From Acorus gramineus (taxonomy: Eukaryota; Streptophyta; Magnoliopsida; Acorales; Acoraceae), in NCBI GenBank assembly GCA_030737835.1, contig CM060847.1, forward strand, positions 14,673,779-14,737,778: 64,000 nt of DNA, written 5' to 3'. The translations under genes and the position numbers were made by a program. Under the pieces are notes generated by a model. The model made no database searches, had not been told where the DNA came from, and saw nothing but the letters and a program-made list of their open reading frames with translations. The number at the start of each line of letters is the position of its first letter. Within the stretch, counting starts at the first letter, position 1. This document shows positions 25,870 through 39,000 of this stretch, piece by piece.

Positions 25870-26570
25870 TGTCAAAATAATATTTTGAAAAAAATTGATA
25901 CAACTCTTTAGAAACTTAGCTAAAACGATTTTAGTCCCTCTAAGTTTAAAAAATCATCACAGGTCTCCATAAAGTATTTATGCATAACGGATTTACTCCC
26001 TAAATTAAATTGTCTTTAGTTTACAGAGAATATTCCAAGAATATTTTGTTTATTACTAAACCGAGCTCCAATAAATGACATTCAAATAAAACCATATAAA
26101 ATATAAAAAATCTGATTTAGTTATTTTAATTACAAAAATTCCTTGCATTTTCCTGAAAATTATCCTACTATCATATACTCACCAACGGTAAAAAAAAAAA
26201 AAAAAAAACCATATAACTCCTTAAAAACTTTTGAAAATGAAAAAAGGTACATGTAAAATCAATAAGTCTCCTATCTTATACTAAATTCTACTACTAATTT
26301 TATAGGGATTTTTTTCGATTTACATAAGTTTTCAAGGAGTTGATATCGATTTTTCTTAAGAAAGAAAACAAATTTTAAAATGGTATTGCATTAATTTATC
26401 ATGTATAGTTAGAGTCAACCACATATCTGCCTAGTTTTAGTTACAATCATGACTAAATAAATATTATCTAATAAGATATGGATATGAGGGGATTTAGCAA
26501 TTTTATAGGGATTTTTTCTAATTTTCATAAATTCTTAGGGAGCTATATCTATTTTTCCCCAATATTTTTT
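25870..26570. repeat. Short inverted and direct repeats of a CTCCTTAAAAACTT motif
   Basis: CCATATAACTCCTTAAAAACTT near 26209 faces an inverted copy (AGTTTTCAAGGAGTTGATATCG) near 26328. A further copy of the latter type lies near 26512-26560, and a related forward one near 25900. Probably MITE remnants; limits are approximate. Confidence 0.35.
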
Positions 26571-26599
26571 AAATGTCAGATTTTAACAATGTTTTAAAA

Positions 26600-27840
26600 A
26601 CCTAACTGTTCAATGAACTAGAATAATCACCGGGTCAAGGATCACTAATCAATCATCGGGTATATCGGATTTGAACCGTGATATAATTACAATATAATAA
26701 ATATATTAATTATCAATAAGGAAAAAAATATAAAAAAATTTAGAAAAAATTTCCATATCATTTTTATTTACCATCATAACATGATTTTCATATATAAAAT
26801 CTCAACTTTTAATTCAATCTCATATTTATTAAGTAATTAATCATAATTTGTATGAATAAAGAATCAATCGGTTTAATCAACCCGTGTTAGTTCACAAAAA
26901 TCGTCTGCTCATTAGTGAGTTGATTGGGTTTTACCTATTTTTTATGTCATTGGATTTTAAGGGCAAATCAAACTGAAATTCAAAGTATGTGAAGGTTTAA
27001 CTAGTTCAATTGATCGGATCCGATCGGATTTTAAAACACTGGATTTTAATGGTTAACTTTTCTGAAAGAGCTTGTTTGGATCTCGGATGTTGTCCCTTCT
27101 GGACTCATGGACTCGGTGCAACTAGTGAGTTGTGGTGGACTCATAACCTGATTCATAAATAGCTGTAACAGAATTTATCTTATCAAACTGATGCATTTAA
27201 GATTCGAAAAAAAACCTTGACATGTGTGGTTGCAGTTATGACTAATGTCAATAATGTGTTAATTTTCTCTTTTTTATGTGTTTTTAAGTTTGTTAATGTA
27301 AATGCATAAAAATCTACACCCAATCAGATGCTTAGCCTCCGCTTGATAACGTATTTAGGCGTGATTATGCTTTTTAATAAAATTGAAAGCGCAAACATGT
27401 TATCAAACATATTTTACAAAATAGACTTAATTATTTACAACTTTTAATATAAAAATATTTTTTTAAAAAAAAAAACATAGAAAATGCGATTCTTAATAAT
27501 TGAATTTATTTAAACGATGTTTTATTCAAAATCTTATTTTTTAAACGTGTTGACAGGCACCACCCTGGACCAAGTATTGAAACACACATTATCACAGTAA
27601 CAACATTGCAGTATATTATGCATTGAAGGCATAACTGGCTGATCAATACGACTTTCGTCAGTGCTCTTTAAATGTTCAAGATTCCTTTCATCACCATTCC
27701 ATTAATATGATTTTTTGGATTTCAGAAACAGAAAGATCACAAAATGATAAGCCGAGATAGAAAAAAAGAGGCATGTAGATTCCCATTTTGGTTAATGGAT
27801 AGTTTGTTAGAGAATTGAAAAAACAATTTTTTTTTTTTAT
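26600..27840. other. AT-rich intergenic sequence
   Basis: No gene, TSD-bounded element or long repeat could be supported by eye. Confidence 0.4.
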
Positions 27841-28105
27841 AGAAAAATGTTAGGGACAGTCCCCACATGTTATAAATTTTTAAAAAAATATTAACATTAT
27901 CTAACAAGTATATGTTTTGATAAAAATGTATATCACTCTATTTTAAATTGATCAAATGAATTCATCTTTAACAAATGTTAAAAAAATTATCAAAATATAT
28001 ACCTCACCCAATAAAGTGATATATGCCTCGCTGGATGACTAACGAGGTATATGAGATAGTATTTGGGACTGTAAAAATTAAGAACCATGTGCTGCTCTTT
28101 TTTAT
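27840..28105. mobile_element. AT-rich MITE of the GTTACA family, copy
   Basis: Left end GAAAAATGTTAGGGACAGTCC; right end GGGACTGTAAAAATTAAGAACC. The GGACTGT/ACAGTCC ends are inverted, and the core contains the family's ATATATACCTCACCCAAT word. Confidence 0.45.
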
Positions 28106-28109
28106 AAGA

Positions 28110-29400
28110 CAGATTTTTATTTTTTGTCGTCCACAGAACTTGTTGAGAAATTGTAGAATTTTTTATATTATTTTTTTGTGATTAAGATCCTTTATTGTCA
28201 TGTAGGCTTTCAAACACACACACACATAAAAGAGACCCCAAATCCTAATTACAGCGTCATCGGCATTATGGTAAATTATTCATTGTCACATATTGATCCA
28301 AATAGATTTCCAATAAGTAATTACTGTGTAACAATTTCTGAATTGGGAAACCCATGACCATTGGTACAGCTGTATACATTAAATACCTCAACCAGTCAAT
28401 TTTAAATGATGCCAAGGTATTTTCAGATATATTTTTTAAACAAAGGATATATGCCTTTTCATTATCACAATGATAGGGATGTCTTTTATTGTGCCCATGT
28501 AAAGAGGGAAGATCACTATTATGATTAGATGGTACGGATATATATATAGTTTAATAATTAAAGAGTTATATATGGTTATTGATAAATTTTGCAAATAATA
28601 AAGCAGTATGCCCTGAAAAGCAGTTTCATTAATTTTTAGATAATAATCTTTCATTGTTACTTTATATCATCACATTTTAATTTTGTTTCCTGCAACCAAT
28701 GCAATCAGATAAATAGATTTTATTTTAATGTGGTTTGAGAAATCTGTATCTTTGTAATTAAATGGTCCCCAAAAAACAGCAACATAAGATTTTCATCAAA
28801 TCAAATCTCTTTCTATTGTTGGAAAAAAAATTAGATGAAAAAAAAAATGCCGAGGAGAAACGTGTTCTTCAAGTATATTTTTACTTTGAATTTCTTTATT
28901 CTTTTATCACTCTAAATAGAGCATTTGAAGGCCATCGGAAAAAAATAAATAAATAAATAAAGTGGACAAATATACTACTTAAACTAAAAGGTTCACGTAA
29001 ACTAAGAGCATTGATATAATCAGTTCATTTTTCAGTCTCGTTTACAATCTAAAAATAATCTTTCAATTGTATAAGCATTGCGATAATGCGCTGCGCTAAT
29101 ATATATGGCATTATTGTAATTTATGAAAACTAAATTTCTTTTCATTTTTTTTTAAATATATACTATTGTATATATCTTAATGTATATACTTAATGGGCGA
29201 GATATTATTTTAAAAAAAAACGAAAAAGAAAATCGTTGAGGAGTGCGAACGAGGTTGCACAGGCTGGACCCATTATTTTCCTATTCAATCAAATGCATCC
29301 ATGAACTTATTTATGTTGATGAAGGCTAGATATTTTGAATTTTTCCAAGAATCAGTTACACTACATCCCTTTATACCATTGAGATTTCAGCCTTTCTAAC
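28110..29400. other. AT-rich intergenic sequence
   Basis: No supportable gene. 29025-29240 has TTCAGTCTCGTTTACAATCT and may be another worn MITE end. Confidence 0.4.
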
Positions 29401-29951
29401 TAGTAGTGCAACTTGAGCGGGTTGAATCCGATCCAATCCGGTTCATGGGTGGGTTTGGGTTGAAATTTTTCTCTGTCAGGTTTAACCCGACCCGAACCCG
29501 ATCTAACTCAAACTCAATTCGGGTCGGGTTCAAGTTGGGGGGTCGAGTTATGCGGGCTCAACTCGAATTCGAATTGGTGAAGGTTTTTTTTATATTTTTG
29601 TTGAAAAGCGATGAAACTGTGTTTAGCTTAATTAAAATTTAGAATATGTATTCATAAACTATTTGGATTTTGTAAGTTTTTTTTGTGGTGAATATACATT
29701 TAATTAATTAGAGTTTATTGTGTTGTTTATTCTATAATTTTTATGATCTTTTAAGTATTAAACCCGAGCTTGACCCGAGCCCAACCCGAGCCCGAATTCA
29801 ACCCGAACCCGACCCGAACCCGCGGGTTGAGTCGGATCTGGGTTCTGGTTGAGGCAGGGTTCGAGCTCGGGTTCAGGTTGGACTCTGTACAATGTGGGTT
29901 AAAGTCAAACCCGACCCGAACCCGACCCAACCCGCCCGAGTTGCACCCTTT
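29401..29951. mobile_element. Non-autonomous hAT element, variant subfamily (551 bp)
   Basis: Left end TAGTAGTGCAACTTGAGCGG; right end CGCCCGAGTTGCACCCTTT, inverted copies in the same style as the other two hAT elements but with TGCAACT/AGTTGCA termini of a GGGTGCAAC type. Flanks TTTCTAAC (29393-29400) and CTTCTAAC (29952-29959) differ at one base. Both arms are rich in GGGTCGGGTT/AACCCGACCC; the middle is plain AT-rich DNA. Confidence 0.8.
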
Positions 29952-29959
29952 CTTCTAAC

Positions 29960-31317
29960 TCAACCCTTTTAACGTGGAAAATGTTATGATTTTTTAAATT
30001 AAAAATATATATAATTGGTTATACTATACATTCTTTATAATATATACACACACACTATAACATGAATTAAATACATTGATTTTTACTTTTTTGTAATAGA
30101 ATATGAATTGACATAATAAGATATACGTAGAACTCATACAATTTCACATATTACATTAGTGATAACATATTACAAATTAGATTCAGTGACATTCTAACAT
30201 TACACAGTACAAATCATTGTCCAATAAAATACTTGTTAATGAAGTTACAATGAGACTCCCTTTCTTGAAGGGTGACGAGTTTCCACATAAATCTTCCACC
30301 ACCATAAATAAATAAATGCCAGTGTAATTCTTCTGATGATTTTCCACACGTATATATCTTCACCACCATAGGTAAATAAATAAATACATGGATTTTTTGT
30401 TATACCAAAAATGAAGAGATGAAGAAAGATAAAATAGTACGGATAGTAATAAATTCAGTGCATGAACAACCGTGTGAGGTGGAGCGTGTGTGAGGAGGAG
30501 ATATTGAAAAGGGAGGTTCAAAAAAAAAAAAAAAAAGCAAGGATAGATGTGGATATATATTATTCCCAAAGCTACCTCTCACACACACTATCTCTTCTTC
30601 TTCCTGTATTTATTACACTCCCTCTTAGACTTGGCTAATGAAAAAACCAACTATGACTACGACCTGATCAAGACCACTGTCACAGCCCTACCACACCTTC
30701 CTCACCCACTCAAACTTACCAAAATAGCCCCCACCATTTTTTTTTCTCCTGCATGATTAAAAATAATTTGGAAATTTTAATTACTTAAAATTAGTATAGA
30801 AACTCATTTGTCTAATGGTTCTTGGTGGAATGTATTCTCCAGTTGAGATTTTATCTAAATTGATGAAGTGTCATATAATGCTTTACATAATATATAATGG
30901 GGTCTTCCCTTTTAGAATGAAAAATGTTAAAAGACATTCATTCAAACATTTTTTTGTCTCAATATGTTTTGAATTTTTTTTAGAACGATTATGCAATGGA
31001 AATTCATACATTTTAAAAAAATTACATTCTCAAAAAAATGTTTTTTAATGTAATATATCAAAGGCTAGAGAAAAGTGAGGCCAACAAAAAGTGACCACAT
31101 GAATGAGTGTATCATGTGTAATTGTGTATATATCATTTTAAAAATTATACCAAAAGTTTGCATAAAATAATAATTTATTATAACATAAAGTTATCATTTC
31201 AAAATATGTGTACATTTTTTGCACGTTATCCGTGAGGATTAAAATGTTACACTTCGAATTTAAAGTGCTACAAATAACTCTCTCTTTTTTCCAAATTAAT
31301 TATCGATTTTCCAAAAA

Positions 31318-31350
<33 letters not shown>

Positions 31351-31580
31351 ATGCCATAAAAGATCATTCATTACAAAGTCTGTCCCTCTAAAATGCCCAA
31401 CCCTGTCACTGATATTGCAAATACAATCCATCAATAATGTAATTAATTAGTTTTCTTTACATGGCGTATTAATGTGTGAAAACAAATTAATTATAGAAAA
31501 GTGAATTGGATAAAGAAATTCCTTAATTTTCTTCCATTCTTGCTTTTTTTTTTTGGACATACGCAATCAACGTAATTATG
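29960..31580. other. AT-rich intergenic and distal promoter region of the homeobox gene
   Basis: Low-complexity DNA including a (TA)n run at about 31321-31350. No coding exon is supportable. Confidence 0.4.
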
Positions 31581-31588
31581 TAAATGCA
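31581..31588 (+). promoter_or_regulatory. L1 box candidate, TAAATGCA
   Basis: An exact match to the L1-box consensus TAAATG(C/T)A, 1.5 kb upstream of the first start codon of the HD-ZIP IV gene. HD-ZIP IV proteins bind this octamer, and known family members (ATML1, PDF2) carry it in their own promoters. An 8-mer also occurs by chance in DNA of this length; another copy is at 39068-39075 in intron 10. Confidence 0.4.
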
Positions 31589-32689
31589 ATTTTCGAACAA
31601 TATAATACCTTGAGCGTAACAAAAGCCTTTGGATTTCAACATAATCTCTACATTTTTTCCTAGAATCCATAACTGGCATTATTACAAGCAATCTTTATAT
31701 ACTTGTATAAGTACGTGTTGTCCTATTTCACTAATGAGTTTCACGCAAATGATTTTTTTTCATTTTCTATAAAAGAGATCAGCTAGTTTAATTCAATGAA
31801 GTATATCATTTTTATATCTGACAAAAAATTCAAAACAAATGAATAAAGTAAAAAAAAAAACACATGCAAAACTATCCTTTAACATTATCAATAAATAATT
31901 GAGACCAATATTGCAGAAAATACCAGTCAAACAAATGTTTCTAAATAATTAAATGTGTATTTGTACATGATGGAAAATGAAGAACACCGGAAAAAAAATT
32001 GATAATTAATTAAAAAAATAGTAAAAAGAAAAATATGTTTCTTCACTTTTCATGTTCTATCTATTTTATTAAAAGATGAGTAAATTTTAGAAAATTTGAA
32101 AAAAAAATAGTTAAAAATGATTTTATCAATTTATATCACTTGCATGGAATGTGCCCAAACACCATGGAAATTTTCCAAACAAATTTTTTTATGTTATCCA
32201 TCACTTTTCAATTTTTAAATTCCCTAATTTTCTTCCATTTTCAATTCAAAATTATGTACAAACACACCTAAGTCAAATTATCCCAACCAACCCCATTAAA
32301 CGCAATTCCAAAAATGATTGTATATATCGTGTTGACATGGTAGAGGGCAAGATAGGAATAAAGTTTCATTGAATACAATACATTTATTTTAAAAAAAAAA
32401 TTGATTTTTTGTAGGGGTAGTGTATTGGGGACATGCAAGCGAGGCATGAACGTAGTTAATGGAGGGGCGTAGAGAGAGAGGCCATGCAGAGGCCGCGTTC
32501 AGAATTCATTTATTATTTTTGTTCTGTGGAGGTTGGGGTTCTCTCCCCTCCCACCCCTTCAAAGAATCCCAAGCAAGTCTCCCCACCCACTTCAAATCTT
32601 TCCTTCTTTTTTTTCTTTTTGTTTTTCACCCACTTGTGTTAAAAAAAAAAATTCATGAGAAACCCTAATTTGATCAGTGTAACAGTCTC

Positions 32690-32830
32690 TCTCTCTCTAT
32701 ATATGTATATGTGGTTTTTACATACTTTTATGTCTTTTTTTACACCTCCCTCTCTCCCTCTCTCTCTCTCTCTCTCAATAAATGCCATTGAATTACTTCA
32801 TCTCTCCACCTGTTCTTCCCCCTTCTCCAA
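32690..32830 (+). promoter_or_regulatory. Proximal promoter and CT-rich leader 1 of the homeobox gene
   Basis: A TATA-like TATATATGTATATG near 32698 is followed by CT repeats and then CTCAATAAATGCC...CTCCACCTGTTC. The same order (TATA-like, CT run, CTCAATAAATGC, CTCCACCTGTTC) is repeated at 33500-33650. Leader 1 leads into the exon starting at 33062. Confidence 0.5.
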
Positions 32831-33061
32831 GTCTTTTTCTGTGCTTCACCTTTCTGGCACACATGGAGAGGTAGAGTCTGAGTTTTTTTTTTTTCTGAAT
32901 CTTCTTCTCTTTTTTCATCCACTTTGATCACTCCTCCTTTGTCTCTCTCTCTGTCAAATCTCTGTCTCGCTTTTTTGGGTCCAAAATAGAGAAGTGGAAG
33001 CACAAAAAAGAGGAAGAAAAAATTAAAAAGATCTCCCACAACAAGATCTGTTGTTGTTCTT

Positions 33062-36000
33062 ATGATGTTTCAGCCAAACTTCATTGAGGGGGCTCATCAG
33101 CATCATCAGCTCCACCACCATCCATTGTCAATTCCTCAGAAGAACATTTTCATGGTAATTTTACTTTATTTTCCTTCATGCATTTCACTCAACTAGATTT
33201 TTTTTTCCTTAAAAATTACATTTTTTATGGTATTTTTACTTTTGACTGAAGATTTTTTTATTAAATATCAAAAAAGAAAAAAGTTTGTATCTTTTAATAC
33301 TCATGATAATAATACCATTAACACAAATTAAGTTGGAATACAAGTTTTAATGAAGGTAATAATGGTTGATAAGGTGTGTGGAAGTTTGGTAGCCGTCATT
33401 TGTTGTAACATGGCCTCTTGAGTTGTGGATGAAAAATACACACAATATACACAATAATAAAAACACAAGCATTAGATGCTCTCTCTCGCTCTCTATCTCT
33501 ACATATATAGTTTCTCTCTCATCACACTCTCTCTCTCTATCCATCCAGAGCAATAACACCACCCTTCTCTCTCAATAAATGCTGTTCCCACCCTCTCTAT
33601 ACGCTCTGCAATTACTCCTCTCACTGCCACATCTCCTCCACCTGTTCCCCTCCTTCCTCACCCCCTCTCTCTCAAAAACAAAAAAAATAACCTCCCTTTT
33701 TTCTTCTCTGCCTTTCTTTAATGGCATCTTCTGATGAGATCCTTATCTCCTCCTGAAAAAAAAAAAAACACAAAGAGAATCCCAATGAAAACCTCTCTAG
33801 AAGCCCAGATCTGACCTTCCTCTCACTTCTTCTCCACCAAAGGGTCACCTCTGTGATCTTCTCATCTTTCTTGGAAGGCTTTTTTTTCCTTATGAGGGTG
33901 TTTTTTTCAAAATACCCCTCCATATCTTACATGTAACAACCTTAGATTTCCTTCCATCCTCTTTTTTTTGTTTCGTGTCCTTTGATCTTCTACAAATCTC
34001 TAACATCTGTTGCTTTTGGTGAATAGAGAGGTTTTGTCAACCGTTTTGAAGAATCTCATAAAACCATTTACATACAATATATCAATATAAGATCCTTTAT
34101 TGAGTGAGAGAGGAGAGGGGGTTTAAGTGATTAGGATTTTGTTGGTTTAGTGATGCCCGCCGGAATCATGACTCCGGCAGGACACATGCCGCCGATGATG
34201 GGGAGGAACGGCAAGTTCGTCGCCGGATATGGGTCTTCCGGGCTCTCTCTTAATCAGGTCAGACAGTCAAAATATGCCTTCTTTTTATTTTAAAAAATAA
34301 AAGAAAATCTTCTCATTAATTAAAAAGAGATTTCTCTCAACATAAATTATAGTTTATATAACTAGGTCCTCATATTAGTAATGTATTCATGAAGGTTTGT
34401 GTTTGGCTATTCTCATTTTTCTTCTCTATTTTTTTTTTTTTTTGTTTGATGTTTTGAACATTCTTTTGGCTTTAGAGGTGGCATGTGTTTGTGTTTGGCT
34501 ATTCTCATTTTTCTTCTCTTTTTTTTTTTTTTTTTTGATGTTTTGAACATTTTTTTGGCTTTAGAGTGGTTTTGTGACGAGATTAAGCTTTTAAGGTAGC
34601 AAAAAATCCATCTCGATTTGTGAGAAGCCCTAAAGGTCCACTGTTCAAAGTCTACAGAGAGAGACTCTGTCCTTTCTGTTCTCTCTCTCTATATATATAT
34701 AAAAGGCAAAACCTAGTTTGTATTTTCCCTTTCATGTCCACAGACACACACATACACAAAGCTAAGGTTTTGTTCCTACTTTCTCATCTCTTCAAGTTTA
34801 TTGAAGCTTCATCTTCTCAATACATCACAACTTAAAAAAAGGAGAGAGTGAAAGAGACATAGTGAGTTTTTATAACAATATCTCCTGTTATGGTGATTTT
34901 AACAGCCAAACCTAATGGAAGGGCAGCAACACCAGCTCCACCACCAGCTTGAGATCACTCAGACACCGGAGAGCGAAATGGCGAAGATCCGAGGCGAGGA
35001 GGACTTCGAGTGCAAGTCAGGGAGCGAGAACCTCGAGGGGGCCTCTGGCGACGACCAGGACCCGAACCAGCGTCCCAACAAAAAGAAGCGTTACCACCGC
35101 CACACCCAGCACCAGATCCAAGAGATGGAAGCGTAAGCCTTGAAAACAAAAGCCCAAATTTTAAAAACCTACTATTTATCTTTGATTGATTTCAATTTTC
35201 ATGTATTGATTTCAATTGTTTGTAGGTTCTTTAAGGAGTGTCCACACCCGGATGACAAGCAAAGGAAAGAACTTAGCCGTGAATTAGGGTTGGAGCCTCT
35301 ACAAGTCAAGTTTTGGTTCCAAAACAAACGCACCCAAATGAAGGTGATTTTCAATGATTTTTTTGAAAAAATGAGATAGATCTATCTGGTGTGCATAAAA
35401 AAGTTAAAAATATTTCATTATGATGAAGATTTCATTAATACACTTTAATGGATAAGTATCTTAAAAAATATTGATAAAAATCTCATTAATAGGTTTCGAT
35501 AGACAAGTGTCATTCATCCAGGTACAAAATAATTGAAATATTATCAATGCGTATTAATATGAAAAAAAAAATTCCTTTTTGCTTTTGAAATGTGTAACGT
35601 TTACATGGTTTCATCAGGGGCAAAATTTCTGGCGCCAACTGAGTTTTTGTTATTTTATATGAAGAACAAGATGTAATAAGCATGTGCCTTCGAAAATTAA
35701 TTAACCCCTTTTGTTGCTAAAGAAAGTCATGCGTTACATGTATTATTGTATGCTCAACATTAATTATCATATACAAATTCAATTCTCTCACATTCATTTC
35801 CTCACATTCTTTGTTGTTGTTAACAGACCCAACACGAGCGCCATGAGAACACGCAGCTCCGGACGGACAACGACAAGCTCCGGGCGGAGAACATGCGCTA
35901 CAAAGAAGCTCTCAGCAACGCCTCGTGCCCAAACTGTGGTGGCCCCGCCGCTCTTGGTGAGATGTCCTTCGACGAGCACCATTTGAGGATCGAAAACGCA

Positions 36001-39000
36001 CGGTTACGTGAAGAGGTAATGCCTTAAAATTGAATTCTTCTTCTGGACCAGAGCTGCGAAACTAGTCATGAGTCTCATAAGGTACTCACATTTTGGTTCA
36101 TTGGCTAAAGATTGATAGGATCTCCGGGATCGCCGCCAAGTATGTCGGGAAGCCAATTGGGTCCTATCCGCTCCTCTCTCCATCGATCTCCGCCCGTTCT
36201 CCGCTAGACTTGGGAGTCGGGAATTACGGAGTCCAGCCCGGCATTGGCGGAGAGATGTTCGGAGCGGGAGAGCTTTTGAGGTCTGTCTCTGGACAGCCGG
36301 AGATCGAGAAGCCGATGGTGATTGAGCTTGCGGTGGCGGCCATGGAAGAGCTTGTGAGAATGGCTCAGATTGGAGAGCCACTGTGGGTTCCTGGCCTGGA
36401 CAATCCAATGGAGATCCTGAGTGAGGAGGAGTATGTCCGGACCTTCCCAAGGGGGATCGGGCCGAGGCCTTTCGGGCTCAAATCGGAGGCCTCGAGAGAG
36501 ACGGCAGTTGTTATCATGAACCGGATCAACCTTGTTGAGATTCTTATGGATGTGGTAAGACAAATCTTTTGTGCAATTTATACGTTCACATGTTAAACAT
36601 GTGAGATATGATAACACATGTTAGTACTTTGTTGAAATTGATTTTTTTTTTTTTTAGAAAAAATAAAACTTGTTATCGACACTTTTTAAATTCAATATGA
36701 GATTACAAGTTTGTATTGAGGGTGAAGGGAGAGTAGGGGGTTTATCCATGGATGAGATGACGGAGAGAACCTCTCCATCCCCTACCCCCGTAAAGAGTGC
36801 TAGTCAAGAATCTCTTGTGACTGTTGCGTAATCAATGGTCATTGAAATTAATGAAAATTAATGAGATTCAACACTGATTAGAACTATCTTGTGATTGACG
36901 CAGAATCAATGGTCGACTGTGTTTTCGGGGATCGTATCGAGAGCTATGACTCTCGAAGTTCTATCAACAGGAGTGGCGGGGAATTACAATGGTGCCTTGC
37001 AAGTGGTACATTGTTTTTAAGTTGTTCAATTTTATTTCAAATTGTACCTAAAACATGTCTGAACTGAATATTGAGTTGTTTGGATTTTGTAAGAACAAGT
37101 GACTAAAGTGAAAGATTTGCTTCACAGATGACAGCGGAATTTCAAGTCCCATCGCCGCTCGTTCCGACTCGAGAGAGCTACTTTGTGAGGTACTGTAAAC
37201 AGCACACCGATGGCACGTGGGCGGTGGTCGACGTTTCCCTCGACAGCCTTCGACCGAGCCCCGTTTTAAGGTGTAGGAGGAGGCCGTCTGGTTGTCTGAT
37301 CCAAGAAATGCCCAATGGGTACTCTAAGGTAAAACTTCTACACCTTTAACTTAAGGGCAACGTTTAAAAATACCGTTTGGATTATTCTGTTTTTCAACAA
37401 TCAAATTTCAACAAAAACGTGTTTTCAGATGACTCAGATAGATCACAACTTTCAAATAAAATAACACTATTTTCTTTTTGAGAAATCTAACAAACATATA
37501 TTTCTTGAGAATTTTTTTTTTAAAAAAAATTGTATTGTTATACCAAAAGATTAATTAGTTTATGCAATGTTGAAGCTACCAAGCACTTAGGGAAAATCAG
37601 TTCAGGCTAGAATGCATGCTCTCAGTGATTGATCGTGAAAATTAAAGCTACTAATTGATATTTTGCAAAAGAACTTTTATCACCCTAGGTTGAGAAACTG
37701 ATTTTTTTCAAACTCATTTTCAAACGCTATCCTAATTAGACGATCTATGTATCACATCCAATGCTGATCTTCTTGGTATAATTGTATGAACAGGTAACAT
37801 GGGTCGAACACGTTGAAGTAGATGATCGGGCGGTACACAACATATACCGACTCCTAGTTAACTCAGGACTTGCATTTGGCGCGAAGCGATGGGTGGCGAC
37901 TTTAGATCGACAATGCGAACGCCTCGCAAGCGTTATGGCAAGCAACATCCCCGCCGGTGACATTGGTGGTAGCAACGCATCCCCTCAAAACCTTTGATAT
38001 GCAATTAATGAAGCAAATTTGGTCTCTTCAATGTTAATTGTCATGTTTTTTGCAGTGATAACAAGCCAGGAGGGGAGGAAGAGCATGTTGAAGCTGGCTG
38101 AGAGAATGGTCATTAGCTTCTGTTCTGGAGTGAGTGCTTCGACTGCTCATACATGGACTACATTGTCTGGAAGTGGAGCTGAGGATGTGAGGGTCATGAC
38201 CAGGAAGAGCATAGATGATCCGGGGAGGCCACCGGGTATTGTGTTGAGCGCAGCGACGTCTTTCTGGCTCCCAGTTCCTCCTAAGAGGGTCTTCGATTTT
38301 CTTCGCGATGAGAATTCTAGGAATGAGGTATTTGATAATCTCTACTACTATCTTGAGTTCTATTTTGTAGACCTTTATGATTTGATTTTCATATCTTAGA
38401 ATTGGTTATGAAAGGGCGGTGTTCTGATTAAACCATCTCTTAGCAAGATGGTAGAAGTATCTCTCTTTACTTGAAAATCTTGTGCTTGATTCTTGATTGT
38501 GCAAGATTTAATATAGAAAAAACAAAAATAAGCACCTGCCTACCATAAAAATGTAGCACTATGAGATTCATTTTCATATGGAATATTATTTTTTATTGCT
38601 TTTCTTTTGTCATATAGGCTCAAAATTGCCAAATATGTGAATTTTACTTCAAAAAATGAAAGGATTTGTGCAAGTTTCTATAATTTGTACTTTAAGATGG
38701 AATTGAACATTTTTTCTCAAAAAAAAAAAACGATGGAATTGACATGTCCATTGCCAGGAATTCATTTCAAAGCTTTGAATTCTTGATTAAGTTAATGAAA
38801 AGGTAACACACTTATGAAGAATTTAATTTCACCATTGTGTTAAATTTGTTGAACTCTCTCTGTAGTCAGATTTATTTCAATATCATGTACCACACAAGCA
38901 CATATATTGGTAACAACTGCAATGGTTTTGGTGTAATTAATTATCTGATTTTTGTTACTTGTTATGCTACGAAATTTTTGCAATTTAAAGGAATGGATTA

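Noticed and set aside
29406-29958. Two ORFs of 78 and 62 codons
   Set aside because: They are translations of the hAT arm repeats (Asn-Pro-Thr/Arg-rich periodic strings), not genes.
31321-31350. (TA)n run as a regulatory TATA cluster
   Set aside because: A simple microsatellite 1.7 kb from the first ATG; nothing ties it to initiation.
36004-36617. Minus-strand ORFs of 137 and 148 codons
   Set aside because: They are antisense to the large START-domain exon of the homeobox gene.
38405-38540. tRNA-derived SINE suggested by TTAGCAAGATGGTAGAAG
   Set aside because: An A-box-like word only; the B box is poor and there is no clear A-tail or TSD.
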